Notes: a model not told the origin generated them from the letters alone. A stretch of DNA of 64,000 nucleotides from Bacillota bacterium (GCA_023393165.1 JAEWMJ010000056.1:122067-186066); one strand, 5' to 3'; positions 1 through 7,668 are shown, counted from the first letter of the stretch. Made by a program: numbers and translations.

Positions 1-195
1 CTTTATACTGTCCGCCATTTCCAGCATGGCGGCATCCGCCTGCACCTTAAACGGATGGTTTGGAAAATCACTTATTTCCGATAAAGGAACTTCCTTTACC
101 TTTTCATGTTGTTCCTCGGTGCGGCTTTCTTCCGTTGAAAACAGGTCATCTACCGATGTCAGTTTGATACTTTCGCGTATGTTGCTTTTCGCCAT
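1..195 (-). CDS. parB: ParB-like partition protein, N-terminal part only
   Basis: The first 65 codons of a ParB-family protein are visible; the rest lies beyond the left edge. The start ATG at 195 follows a perfect AGGAGG seven bases upstream and lies inside the last 50 bases of parA, so the two genes overlap and are probably translationally coupled. The visible part has the lead-in to a ParB N-terminal domain (a segment with LTSVDDLFS, then a stretch about keeping HPFKV and testing for ADSIK). This start resembles the ParB proteins of large clostridial conjugative elements of the Tn1549 type; that comparison is from memory. Role expected: DNA-binding partner of ParA in maintaining or segregating the element. 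Confidence 0.8.
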   Translation of the reverse strand, partial: MAKSNIRESIKLTSVDDLFSTEESRTEEQHEKVKEVPLSEISDFPNHPFKVQADAAMLEMADSIK

Positions 196-970
196 TGCCC
201 TGTACCTCCTTCGTCAATGCTTCATAGGCTTTTGAGACTGTCCCGTGCGGATCGTGCACGTAAATACTCTTGCCCTTGGCGCTGGTTTCCGCCGCCCGAA
301 TGGATAAAGGTATTTCCGTATTGAAAACACGTAGTTTGTCCCCATAATCCCGCCGCAACACAAATGAAATATCCTTTGCGAAGTTGGTTCGGTTATCCAC
401 CATTGTGAGCAGTACGCCCTCAATCGCCAGATTCGGATTGATCTGCCGTTTAACCCGGTTGATCGTCTGTAAAAGCTGCGTCATTCCCTTTGCGGGCAGA
501 TAGTGGGATTGGACGGGAATGATAACGCTGTCCGCAGCCGCAAGCGCGTTAATTGTCATCATTCCAAGGCTCGGCATACAGTCGATCAGCACATAATCGT
601 ATCCGCTTTTAACAGTATCAATGTAACTCCGCAGAACCGTTTCCCGGCTCATGGTGTTGACGAGCGATACTTCCATTGCGGACAGCTCGATGTTACCCGG
701 CATGAGGTCAACGCCTTCCTCATGGTGCAGGATGCCGTCGTCGGGGCTAAACGGTTCTTCCTGTATGATGTTGGTCAGCATGGTTGCCAGAGATTCGGGC
801 AGATTATCCGGCTCCTTATATCCCAATGAATCTGTCAGATTCCCCTGCGCGTCCGCATCAACCAGCAGCACCTTTTTACCCATCATGGCAAGACCTATGC
901 CCAGGTTGACCGTCGTTGTTGTTTTACCCACACCGCCTTTTTGGTTGGCGAGGGCGATTACTTTTGTCAT
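146..970 (-). CDS. parA: ParA/Soj family partition ATPase
   Basis: A 274-residue ParA-type ATPase. The deviant Walker A motif KGGVGKTT is at residues 11-18, VDADAQGN follows near residue 37, and the LIDCMPSLG segment matches the Walker B/switch region. Length is normal for Soj-like proteins. RBS AAAGGAGG lies upstream of the ATG. The gene overlaps parB, which is the usual parA-parB order, so it should supply the ATPase that moves or positions ParB-bound DNA. The pairing with small AT-rich genes and a nearby broken tRNA suggests an integrated conjugative or mobilisable element rather than the main chromosomal partition locus. The C-terminal tail of about 20 charged residues is less conserved. 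Confidence 0.92.
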   Translation of the reverse strand: MTKVIALANQKGGVGKTTTTVNLGIGLAMMGKKVLLVDADAQGNLTDSLGYKEPDNLPESLATMLTNIIQEEPFSPDDGILHHEEGVDLMPGNIELSAMEVSLVNTMSRETVLRSYIDTVKSGYDYVLIDCMPSLGMMTINALAAADSVIIPVQSHYLPAKGMTQLLQTINRVKRQINPNLAIEGVLLTMVDNRTNFAKDISFVLRRDYGDKLRVFNTEIPLSIRAAETSAKGKSIYVHDPHGTVSKAYEALTKEVQGNGEKQHTRKYQTDIGR

Positions 971-993
971 TTTTGAATTACCTCCTTTAACAT

Positions 994-1036
994 AAAAAAG
1001 CCGCTTGCTCTAATCATCAATAAAGCAAACGGCTTC
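994..1036 (-). terminator. Hairpin with T-run just upstream of parA
   Basis: On the minus strand the arms AAGCCGTTTGCT and AGCAAGCGGCTT close a loop and are followed by TTTTTT, a typical intrinsic terminator. It ends the upstream small-gene transcript, but it is only about 25 bases ahead of the parA start, and a TATATATT-like promoter element lies to its right near 1045-1055. It could therefore act as an attenuator in the parA leader. Confidence 0.65.
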
Positions 1037-1128
1037 TTAATAAAATATATATAATGCATTAGCTCATTCTAATGCTTTGTTCAAAACAAAATAGCTTGGA
1101 AAAAACACGAAAAAATTTATGCTAAACT

Positions 1129-1365
1129 TTAATTCTCGTCTTTTTGTTCACTGAGCTTTTTTTCCACTTCCTCAATACTCATTTCTCCATTCGCAAAGGC
1201 ATTAACGATATTTATAACCTCGCTGATGTCGTGATTCCCATAACCCATAGCCGCCAAAATTAACGGTTTACGAATTCCCAGATCAGGGCAAATTTCCGTT
1301 CCTTTTTGGTGGTCCGTATCCCACTCCACGATGTTGTTTTTAAAATCTAGAGTTACCTTATCCAT
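1129..1365 (-). CDS. Hypothetical small protein
   Basis: A 78-residue acidic protein of unknown function. The start at 1365 was preferred over an upstream ATG at 1413 because GAGGGG sits six bases ahead of it, while the longer start has no ribosome site. Residues 5-15 (LDFKNNIVEWD) look like a beta-strand segment and the last 30 residues (NAFANGEMSIEEVEKKLSEQ) a helix. No cysteines pair up and there is no signal peptide or membrane segment. It lies in the AT-rich accessory block between parA and a nucleotidyltransferase gene, on the same strand. No family was recognised. Confidence 0.6.
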   Translation of the reverse strand: MDKVTLDFKNNIVEWDTDHQKGTEICPDLGIRKPLILAAMGYGNHDISEVINIVNAFANGEMSIEEVEKKLSEQKDEN

Positions 1366-1520
1366 AATACCCCTCATTTCTTCCAGATTCAGAAAGCAAA
1401 TAGCCCGGTACATCCGGGCTATCTGCTGTCAATTATTTCCTAAATCGGGGTTTCATTTGACATGCCCCTGCGTGTATTATAGCATACTTCTAAAAAATTC
1501 AATACGGTTCCGCTGAACAG

Positions 1521-1703
1521 TTAAATTCGTTCTACCTTTTCATCTGTCATTATTTGATACATAATTCTGGTATCTCCAGGCACTTTGAACAAATCACAGC
1601 CTTTTGATAGAACGCGCCATAAAACAGCATGTTGTCCGGTTTCTAATAATATTTCCGTTTCATTAACTCGGGTATAATTAATCATTGTGTTTCCGCTCGT
1701 CAT
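1521..1703 (-). CDS. Hypothetical small protein
   Basis: A 60-residue protein of unknown function just downstream of the MNT-type nucleotidyltransferase, on the same strand with a gap of about 50 bases. The start has a GGAG sequence upstream. The composition is mixed and soluble with no recognised motif. Its position immediately after an orphan nucleotidyltransferase makes it a candidate partner, but it is far too short to be the usual HEPN toxin and shows no RxxxxH motif. It could also be a remnant. Confidence 0.45.
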   Translation of the reverse strand: MTSGNTMINYTRVNETEILLETGQHAVLWRVLSKGCDLFKVPGDTRIMYQIMTDEKVERI

Positions 1704-1751
1704 ATTGGCTCCATTCTCCCTGGATTGATAGCCGGAGTCAGCCCATTTCTT

Positions 1752-2057
1752 TTATGAATTTTTTTCATACAACTTTATAACCTTATTAAAATCTAATTCA
1801 GTCATATCATTTTCTTGATAATGTAATATGTCCACATGCTTTTTTAGTTTTTCAGAAACATCATTTTCAAAGCCACACAAATGAAGCAAGGTAAAGACCC
1901 CTTTACTCTCAATCATAAGATCAATGTCGCTATCTTTTTTAGCATTTCCATCAGCATACGATCCAAATAACCGGACAGTCTTAATAGGATACCTGGGGGC
2001 TACTTGTATAATTACTTCCCGTATTTCTTCAATTGCGAGAATTTGACTTTCACTCAT
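1752..2057 (-). CDS. MNT-type minimal nucleotidyltransferase
   Basis: A 101-residue protein with the polymerase-beta-type nucleotidyltransferase signature: GSYADG at about residues 32-37, then DSDIDLMIE with the two metal-binding aspartates about ten residues on, and a third acidic position in HVDILHY near residue 75. Size and motif spacing match the MntA family, whose members usually sit with a HEPN protein and neutralise it by adding AMP. No HEPN gene is adjacent here, so the antitoxin role is unproven; it may be an orphan or pair with the small gene downstream. The gene is AT-rich like its neighbours and lies in the putative mobile block. Confidence 0.8.
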   Translation of the reverse strand: MSESQILAIEEIREVIIQVAPRYPIKTVRLFGSYADGNAKKDSDIDLMIESKGVFTLLHLCGFENDVSEKLKKHVDILHYQENDMTELDFNKVIKLYEKNS

Positions 2058-2131
2058 ATATTAGCCTCTTTTTACAATAATGTAGCAAGACTGTAGCTTT
2101 AATGCAAATGCAGAAAAATAACTCTTGTTGC

Positions 2132-2323
2132 CTAATGCTTTTTCTTTTTCCTTGTTCTCTTTTTTCTTAACTGACGGGACGCTTCCATCTCAATAAGTTT
2201 TTTCTTAATATTAGCATGTATCTCTTCTAGTTTTTTAAGTTTATTCTCATCAACAGAAGCGTTCATATAATCATCGAGAATTTTACCGAATTTTATCTCC
2301 CATTCTTTTTTCAACTCTTTCAC
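2132..2323 (-). CDS. Hypothetical small basic coiled-coil protein
   Basis: A 63-residue protein, almost wholly charged. Residues 1-50 have a heptad-like pattern of leucine, isoleucine and lysine or glutamate that suggests a helix or short coiled coil. The last 15 residues are nearly all arginine and lysine, ending KKKKH. GAGAGGTG precedes the start. The basic tail would suit nucleic acid binding, but that is only a guess. It lies on the same strand as the other accessory genes. No family was recognised. Confidence 0.5.
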   Translation of the reverse strand: MKELKKEWEIKFGKILDDYMNASVDENKLKKLEEIHANIKKKLIEMEASRQLRKKRTRKKKKH

Positions 2324-2454
2324 CTCTCAATTTGAAATGATTCTTTCTATATATAAGAGAGATGAAATGCTGAATTTGTAGTAATTAGATTTCTCATTAA
2401 ATAAAATGATGGTATAGGATGTTTTCTAAATATCCTATACCATCTACATGTATT

Positions 2455-2802
2455 TTAACATTCGTCTGGATAGTATTCGTACATTAAGTCTTCCAAGTCG
2501 AGCAAAAACTCACCTATAAAGAGTTCTGTGAGTTGTCCATTTGTTTCAATCAATGCAATCTCATCTGGGTAGTTAAGTCCGGAAATATCATAAAGCAAAT
2601 GGATAAATTTGATTGCCTCATCGAATTTTTTACATTCAAAGAGCGCCTTTGTTATACTTTGTATATATCGCAAAGAATTCTTGTTTTCGCTCATGTCGTC
2701 AATCATATCTACTAGCGGGGCAGTAAATGCAGCAGAAACCATATTTACTGCCGTGTTAACCTCATTTGTGAGAGGTCTTTCTTCTTCGTTTGCTTTAGTC
2801 AT
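2455..2802 (-). CDS. Hypothetical acidic protein of the accessory block
   Basis: A 115-residue soluble, acidic protein of unknown function. It has no cysteine cluster or signal peptide and is predicted mostly helical, with a centre SLRYIQSITKALFECKKF and an acidic C-terminus rich in Leu, Glu, Asp and Tyr. AGGAGG lies about nine bases ahead of its ATG. The upstream DNA (2873-2990) carries repeated TTGATAACA motifs that may form its operator. It is the first gene of the leftward small-gene series and is followed on the other side by the insertion sequence. Confidence 0.6.
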   Translation of the reverse strand: MTKANEEERPLTNEVNTAVNMVSAAFTAPLVDMIDDMSENKNSLRYIQSITKALFECKKFDEAIKFIHLLYDISGLNYPDEIALIETNGQLTELFIGEFLLDLEDLMYEYYPDEC

Positions 2803-2872
2803 TGTTTAATCCTCCTGTAACTTTATATTTCTTTACTTCTCTTTACTGTTCTTTATATCTATTTAGGGAGCA

Positions 2873-2990
2873 TTTGATAACATTATTGCAACAATTTGGG
2901 TTTTGTCACGGTTTTTTTTATTTCGGAAGCAGGTCATGAGAGATGATGTTATCAAAAATATCTTGATAACATTTCAAATTGTTATCACAA
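2873..2990. repeat. Repeated TTGATAACA / TGTTATCAA motifs
   Basis: The motif TTGATAACA occurs at 2874-2882, then as a perfect inverted pair TGTTATCAA (2947-2955) and TTGATAACA (2963-2971) with a seven-base gap, and as a shorter TTGTTATCA at 2979-2987. The array sits between the hypothetical gene at 2455-2802 and the insertion sequence. It could be an operator for that gene or an iteron-like binding array of the element. Confidence 0.5.
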
Positions 2991-3043
2991 TCCAAAATAT
3001 TTTTGACTTCGTTTTTAGAAAAAACAAACCCTTGAAAACATGA

Positions 3044-4826
3044 TTTTCAAGGGATTTTGGCCAGACTGTCCGAAAACCGGCGTATGATATAATAAAAGCA
3101 TAAAAACAAGGACCGGTTAGGGATATGAAATACATAGAAGGTCAGGACCGCAGGCAGATCACACTGCTGCCGGACTGCATCGAAGATTACATAGGAGAAG
3201 ACAATCCTGTGCGGGTGATCGACGCATTCGTAAATGGGCTGGATTTAAAAGAAGCAGGCTTTGAACGGTCAACTCCGGGCGAAACCGGACGGCCGCCTTA
3301 TAACCCACGCGACCTTCTCAAGCTTTATGTGTACGGATACTTTAATAAAATCCGCTCCAGCCGCAAGCTCATGGCGGAATGCGCCAGGAATATCGAACTG
3401 TTCTACCTGCTCGGCAAGCTTAAGCCGGATTTCCGGACGATCGCCGACTTTCGAAAAAACAACACGGCAGCACTCAAAAATGTATTCCGGGCGTTTGTAA
3501 AGATATGCATGAAGCTGGGGTTATACAGGAAAGAGCTGTTGGCGGTGGACGGTTCGAAATTCCGGGCAGTCAACAGCAAGGACAATACGTATAACGCCGA
3601 GATATTGGAAAAGAAGCTGCAGCGGATCGACGGGCATATCGCGGAGTATCTTTCGCGGATGGACCGGGAGGATGAAACCGAAACGGATACCTGCTCTTTA
3701 ACGCCCGGGCAAATCAAAGAGGCCGTGCGCGAGCTGACGGAGCGGAAGGAAAAGTATCAGGGATATCTGAAAGAACTGACCGGCAGCGGCAAAACACAGC
3801 TTTTACTGACGGACCCGGATGCGCGCCGTATGCACAGCAAGGATGGATTTCACTGCTGCTACAATGTGCAGACCGCTGTGGATAGTGGAAGCCATCTGAT
3901 AGCGGAATATGAGGTGACAAACCATAATACCGACCAGGGACTGCTCAAACAGGTTGCGGACAGTGCCAAAGAAATGCTTGAAACGGAGACTCTGGAAGTC
4001 GTAGCGGATAAAGGGTATGACAGCCGGAGGGATATTCTGGACTGTGTGATGAACGGCATCGTCCCGAACGTAGCGCTCAAATACGACAAAAAGGAACGAA
4101 TCTATGCGCTGGAGTATGTGGAAAACAGTATTACAGAGCAGGAGCACAATTCCACAAAACCAAAGGATATTCAAAAATGCATAACGGCGGGTGTTCTTCC
4201 GGCCTGTTACGAAGGGACCGGCATCCGGGTGGAGCTTCATGAACCACGTATACTGAGCTGTTTCAGCTTAAATGGAGACGGCACAGTGGCCTGCCCCATG
4301 GGAAACAGGCTGGCGCGTCTAAAAATGCGTGGCAAAAACACGATATATGCAAACAAAGACGCGTGCAGGCAATGCTCAAACCGGTGTACGGGCGGACAGG
4401 GACATAAGACGGTGAGCTTTGGCCCGGACACAAGCTATGTGCCGGTACGGATGTATGGCGATCCTTCCCGTAAACTCAATCCGGTACCCGAAGGGATATC
4501 CCCCAATCCATACAACCATACGCTGGACCGGAAGGATTACGGAAACAAAAAGAAGGTGATGCTGTATATACGGCCTGATCCTGAAAAAATGAAAGAGCGG
4601 ATGTGTCTGTCCGAGCATCCGTTCGGGACGGTAAAATGGCATCATGGGGCGCATTATCTTCTTTGCAAGGGCAAGGAAAAGGCCACAGCCGAGCTAGGGC
4701 TCAGCTTTCTTGCATATAATCTGAAGCGGGCGATCAATATGGTGGGAACAGAAGCTCTGATTGCAGCTATGTAATGCCGTGGCCTATTGAGCCACCTAAA
4801 AAGCAGCCCAAAACCAGCCTTGAAAA
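3044..4826 (+). mobile_element. IS1182-family insertion sequence
   Basis: One transposase gene is framed by imperfect inverted repeats: TTTTCAAGGGATTTTGG at 3044-3060 and, on the opposite strand, TTTTCAAGGCTGGTTTTGG at 4808-4826. About 1.78 kb fits the family. The left repeat lies inside a palindrome (CCCTTGAAAA... TTTTCAAGGG) so the exact outer end is uncertain, and no target-site duplication could be confirmed. The right end is about 40 bases from the 3' end of tRNA-Ser(CGA). Confidence 0.6.
3125..4774 (+). CDS. IS1182 family transposase
   Basis: A 549-residue, full-length DDE transposase. The N-terminal region has the IS1182-type opening (ITLLPDCIEDYI...NPVRVIDAFV) and GRPPYNPRDLLKLYVYGY. 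The first catalytic aspartate is expected in AVDGSKFRAVNS near residue 140 and the second in VVADKGYDS near residue 297; CxxC-type cysteines near residues 405-425 match the zinc-like segment of the family. No frameshift or internal stop was seen, so it may be active. It has its own promoter-like TATAAT about 35 bases upstream and GC-richer codons than the small genes to its left, consistent with a later insertion into the block. Confidence 0.93.
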   Translation: MKYIEGQDRRQITLLPDCIEDYIGEDNPVRVIDAFVNGLDLKEAGFERSTPGETGRPPYNPRDLLKLYVYGYFNKIRSSRKLMAECARNIELFYLLGKLKPDFRTIADFRKNNTAALKNVFRAFVKICMKLGLYRKELLAVDGSKFRAVNSKDNTYNAEILEKKLQRIDGHIAEYLSRMDREDETETDTCSLTPGQIKEAVRELTERKEKYQGYLKELTGSGKTQLLLTDPDARRMHSKDGFHCCYNVQTAVDSGSHLIAEYEVTNHNTDQGLLKQVADSAKEMLETETLEVVADKGYDSRRDILDCVMNGIVPNVALKYDKKERIYALEYVENSITEQEHNSTKPKDIQKCITAGVLPACYEGTGIRVELHEPRILSCFSLNGDGTVACPMGNRLARLKMRGKNTIYANKDACRQCSNRCTGGQGHKTVSFGPDTSYVPVRMYGDPSRKLNPVPEGISPNPYNHTLDRKDYGNKKKVMLYIRPDPEKMKERMCLSEHPFGTVKWHHGAHYLLCKGKEKATAELGLSFLAYNLKRAINMVGTEALIAAM

Positions 4827-4830
4827 CGCC

Positions 4831-4858
4831 AAAAAGCCCGATAAAATCGGACTTTTCA
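4831..4858 (-). terminator. Intrinsic terminator of tRNA-Ser(CGA)
   Basis: Read on the minus strand, AGTCCGAT and ATCGGGCT pair with one mismatch around a three-base loop and are followed by TTTTT. It lies ten bases past the CCA end of the tRNA, so it most likely ends that transcript. Confidence 0.7.
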
Positions 4859-4867
4859 GACAAAATG

Positions 4868-4959
4868 TGGCGGAAGAGGTGGGATTCGAACCCACGGTGC
4901 CCTCATCAGGCACACTCGATTTCGAGTCGAGGCCGTTATAACCACTTCGATACTCTTCC
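4868..4959 (-). tRNA. tRNA-Ser (anticodon CGA)
   Basis: A 92-base class II tRNA with encoded CCA. The acceptor strands GGAAGAG and CTCTTCC pair fully. The anticodon stem CTCGA/TCGAG encloses the loop CTCGAAA, giving anticodon CGA (reads UCG). The long variable arm has stem GTGCC/GGCAC and the T-arm GTGGG-TTCGAAT-CCCAC is perfect. Just upstream lies a broken copy of the 5' half of a related tRNA-Ser with a different acceptor stem (4998-5038), and the nearest good promoter lies beyond that broken copy. It is probably transcribed through the fragment. Confidence 0.96.
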
Positions 4960-4997
4960 ATATTAATTTTTTACTTTTACCGGCTCAACATTTTGGA

Positions 4998-5038
4998 ATT
5001 TCGAGTCGAGGCCGTTATAACCACTTCGATACTTCTCC
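4998..5038 (-). pseudogene. tRNA-Ser 5' half remnant
   Basis: Thirty-four bases from the D-arm through the anticodon loop are identical to the intact tRNA-Ser(CGA) next to it. The identity stops directly after the anticodon loop, where unrelated sequence begins. The acceptor strand differs: GGAGAAG here against GGAAGAG in the intact gene, so this is not a simple tandem copy of the neighbour. It looks like the 5' half of the original chromosomal tRNA, cut at the anticodon loop by an integration event. Confidence 0.75.
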
Positions 5039-5091
5039 AGTTATAAAAATAAAATATTCTTTTTTAGCCGCATCCGCATGCAGCAAAATAT

Positions 5092-5120
5092 ATTTTAACA
5101 AACTTAAGGCCTAAATGCAA
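5092..5120 (-). promoter_or_regulatory. Promoter of the tRNA-Ser locus
   Basis: On the minus strand TTGCAT (5115-5120), 17 bases, then TAAAAT (5092-5097). It lies about 53 bases ahead of the broken 5' half, the same distance at which the tRNA-Ser(GGA) promoter precedes its gene in this window. No equal promoter is seen between the fragment and the intact tRNA. Confidence 0.6.
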
Positions 5121-5209
5121 TAGAATAATCTGCATAAATGATTGATTTATTCCGCCCCGAAGAGGTAAAATATCATAAAAGAGCAAATGTCAAAACGGAG
5201 GTTTATTTA

Positions 5210-5659
5210 TTGAAAAAATACGCGTTCATATCCCTCATAGCCGCCATTGTATTTTTGTTTTCGGCGTGCACAAAACTTGATCCTTTTGAGAATTACGAGA
5301 ACTTTATTATGGATATGGATATCACTTCGCGTTTTGACGAGGCTTTTTATTATGTCAACAAGGGCGACACATCCCCATTTTTTATAAGCAGCGTAGAAGC
5401 GCTGTATTTCGATCTGGAAAGTTACGATGAGAGCGATGTGGATAAAGATGCGCCTGAAATGGAAGATCAGATCGATCCAGGCGATATCAATCAATATTAT
5501 ACGGATTGTGTGCGGCTTTTACTGCGCGCTATTGATTACAACAAAGAGGGAAAACCGCAGACCGCTCAAATACAGCTGACCAATGCAATGGATTTATACC
5601 GGAAAGCCCAGGAGATATATGTACAGTTCCTGGAGCAGTCCGGCCGTAAAAATAGGTAA
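5210..5659 (+). CDS. Putative lipoprotein
   Basis: A 149-residue exported protein of unknown function. The TTG start at 5210 was chosen over an upstream ATG at 5138 because GGAGG lies eight bases ahead of it and the protein then opens with a clean lipoprotein signal: KK, a hydrophobic core and the lipobox LFSAC, with Cys at about residue 20. The mature part is acidic (SYDESDVDKDAPEMEDQID) and ends in a helix rich in Ala, Gln and Tyr that resembles a tetratricopeptide-like pair. It would be anchored to the outer face of the membrane. It converges on rmuC with a gap of only four bases. Confidence 0.75.
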   Translation: MKKYAFISLIAAIVFLFSACTKLDPFENYENFIMDMDITSRFDEAFYYVNKGDTSPFFISSVEALYFDLESYDESDVDKDAPEMEDQIDPGDINQYYTDCVRLLLRAIDYNKEGKPQTAQIQLTNAMDLYRKAQEIYVQFLEQSGRKNR

Positions 5660-5663
5660 GTGT

Positions 5664-6803
5664 TTATTCCAGTTCTTTGAGTTCCCCGACATTTCCCAGT
5701 TTACTCTGAATCTTGATGCTTCTTCTGGAAACAGTCTCCAAATGCCCCTGCGCGACACGCAAGGAATTTTGAGTTTTTTCGATGTATTCTTCAAACTTTT
5801 GGAATTCATTTTTTACCGAAGTCAACATATCCAAAATTGCTGTGGAATGCTGCTTAATGGCGAGCGTCTTGAACCCGGTCTGTAGGCTGGTCAGGAGCGC
5901 GCACAGTGTGGACGGTCCGGTTACCATGATCTTGAACCGTCTTTGCAGCACCTCCAGCATGGAAAGCCGTAAGATTTCGGCATAAAGCCCCTCTGACGGC
6001 AGGAACATGATTGCAAAATCGGTTGTTTTCGGGGGGTGAATGTATTTCTCGTTAATCTTTTTGGCTTCTTCCAGTATCGCGCGTTCCAGTTCTTTTTGCG
6101 CTGCCTTCAGTTCTTCCCCTTCGGCCGACGCCACCCGCGCATACCTGTCCATGGGAAATTTGGAATCGATGGGCAGAAAAACCTGCTCGTCCTCTCCCGG
6201 CAGCACGATCGCAAATTCCACGGTTTCAGTGTTGATGCGCGCGTTGCACGTATACTGGCCGGGAGCCATGAAATCCTCCAACAGCCGCTGCAGCTGCACT
6301 TCTCCCCACGTGCCCCTGTTTTTTACGTTGGACAATATGTTTTTGAGGTCTCCAACGCCCGACGTAAGCGTACGTACCTCGCCCATGCTTTTGTACAGTT
6401 CGGTCAGTTGTTCGCTCACCCGCGTAAAGGAGGAGTTGATTCCTTCATGCAGGGATTTTTGCAGCCGTTCGTCCACCGTTTTCTGCATTTCTGCAAGGCG
6501 CTCCTCCACAGACTGCCTGAGCCTGTCCGAGTTCCGTTCATTCAGCCGGGATACTTCCCCCATCGACGCCACCGTCATCTGGTTTAAATGGGTGAATTGT
6601 TCAGTGATCTCCTGCCGGATCCTGGACGCATTTTCCGCATTTACATTAGCCATTTTTGTTACGGTATCCAGAAGCATATCCGACTGCAATTTCATCTGCC
6701 GATTCAGATTATTCACTTCCTGGCCTGCCGACTTGTATTTGCTTAACAGCACGACAAGTAAAACGACAGACAGCGCAGCCAATCCTATAACGATATATTC
6801 CAA
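5664..6803 (-). CDS. rmuC: RmuC family DNA recombination protein
   Basis: A 379-residue RmuC protein. An N-terminal membrane helix (residues 3-22) is followed by a long coiled-coil segment (about 30-140) and then the nuclease-like RmuC core, including KNRGTWGEVQL near residue 163, the LPIDSKFPMDRY segment near 213 and FLPSEGLYAE near 268. Members limit rearrangements at inverted repeats and are thought to cut DNA structures; the biochemical role is not settled. The gene has its own start region and stands alone between a lipoprotein and a small membrane protein. Confidence 0.92.
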   Translation of the reverse strand: MEYIVIGLAALSVVLLVVLLSKYKSAGQEVNNLNRQMKLQSDMLLDTVTKMANVNAENASRIRQEITEQFTHLNQMTVASMGEVSRLNERNSDRLRQSVEERLAEMQKTVDERLQKSLHEGINSSFTRVSEQLTELYKSMGEVRTLTSGVGDLKNILSNVKNRGTWGEVQLQRLLEDFMAPGQYTCNARINTETVEFAIVLPGEDEQVFLPIDSKFPMDRYARVASAEGEELKAAQKELERAILEEAKKINEKYIHPPKTTDFAIMFLPSEGLYAEILRLSMLEVLQRRFKIMVTGPSTLCALLTSLQTGFKTLAIKQHSTAILDMLTSVKNEFQKFEEYIEKTQNSLRVAQGHLETVSRRSIKIQSKLGNVGELKELE

Positions 6804-6913
6804 TTTACCAAAACCCCCATGCTTTCCATCATATCATTTAATCATACAAAAAACAAAAATACTTTGACCTGTTCAAACCGCTTTTAGCTTATATACTTCT
6901 TTATATCTTTCTT

Positions 6914-7231
6914 TTATTTCAAATCCTGAATATTCATTTTTTCAATTTCTTTTTTTCTTTTTATCTTTTCTCTGACCAGACCATAAATACTCAGCAAAAC
7001 GGCAGTGGGAATATTGCTTATCAGCAGTGTGGTTATAATGAGTCCGGCCAATTGCGCCGGATCGCCCACATCTGCTATGTTCAGTACACTTATTACTGAA
7101 GCGGCAAGAAAAATCGCAGGCAATATCAACCCTGGCCATCTTTTCTCCCTTTTGGACAGGTATACTTCTAAAACAACCGCGCCTGCGAACAATAAAATCA
7201 AAATAAATGTATTTATCAAATGTATAGTCAA
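6914..7231 (-). CDS. Small membrane protein, DUF2089-associated
   Basis: A 105-residue integral membrane protein with three hydrophobic segments (about residues 5-24, 34-52 and 62-84) and a very basic C-terminal tail (REKIKRKKE). No family was recognised. Its start lies one base beyond the stop of the upstream DUF2089 gene, so the two are certainly co-transcribed. Such pairs of a small regulator with a membrane protein often work together, with the regulator controlling the pair, but no experimental link is known to me. Confidence 0.7.
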   Translation of the reverse strand: MTIHLINTFILILLFAGAVVLEVYLSKREKRWPGLILPAIFLAASVISVLNIADVGDPAQLAGLIITTLLISNIPTAVLLSIYGLVREKIKRKKEIEKMNIQDLK

Positions 7232-7232
7232 T

Positions 7233-7532
7233 TTAAATGCTCTCCTTCAACGTTTTTTTATATTCCGAAATCAATATTTTTGCCGTATCATAATCAATTT
7301 TGTCATTAATGGCCATCCGCTTAACCAATTGAATATATTGGTCGCTTGCTTCATCCTGGCTGATCAGTACTTTTTGTATCAGCCGGTCCAGCCGAAGCCT
7401 TACCGTCGGATATGTAACGCCATATTGTTTCGCCATCTCCTTAAGCGAGCCGGATGCAAGAATAAAGTTCTTTATAAAAGCGCAATCCTCATCTTCTAAA
7501 TGGGCCATCCATTCCGGAACAACTTCTACCAT
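7233..7532 (-). CDS. DUF2089 family protein, probable HTH regulator
   Basis: A 99-residue protein. It begins VPEWMAHLEDEDCAFIKNFILASGSLKEMAKQ and continues into a helix-turn-helix (YGVTYPTVRLRLDRLI, residues about 38-54), typical of the DUF2089 C-terminal region. The usual N-terminal zinc-ribbon of the longer family members is missing. The last 40 residues form a helix. It is likely a transcription factor. AAGGTGTG precedes the ATG. It is the first gene of a two-gene operon with the small membrane protein, behind a very AT-rich upstream stretch. Confidence 0.75.
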   Translation of the reverse strand: MVEVVPEWMAHLEDEDCAFIKNFILASGSLKEMAKQYGVTYPTVRLRLDRLIQKVLISQDEASDQYIQLVKRMAINDKIDYDTAKILISEYKKTLKESI

Positions 7533-7631
7533 AAAAACACACCTTTTATTTTTTTAAAACATTATATTGATTTTATATTTAACTTTATTAAGTATATCCT
7601 TTTATATTATTAAAGTCAATGCTGTAAATAT

Positions 7632-7668
7632 AAAAAGAACCCCGCCTTTTATGTCTAAAGCGGGGCCC
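7632..7668 (-). terminator. Terminator of the dehydrogenase operon
   Basis: Read on the minus strand, CCCCGC and GCGGGG form a stem with a 14-base loop, followed by TTCTTTTT. It lies about 35 bases past the E1 stop and insulates the DUF2089 operon from the dehydrogenase genes. Confidence 0.8.

Noticed and set aside
3403..4240. Frames of 145 and 104 residues opposite the transposase
   Set aside because: Shadows of the transposase gene.
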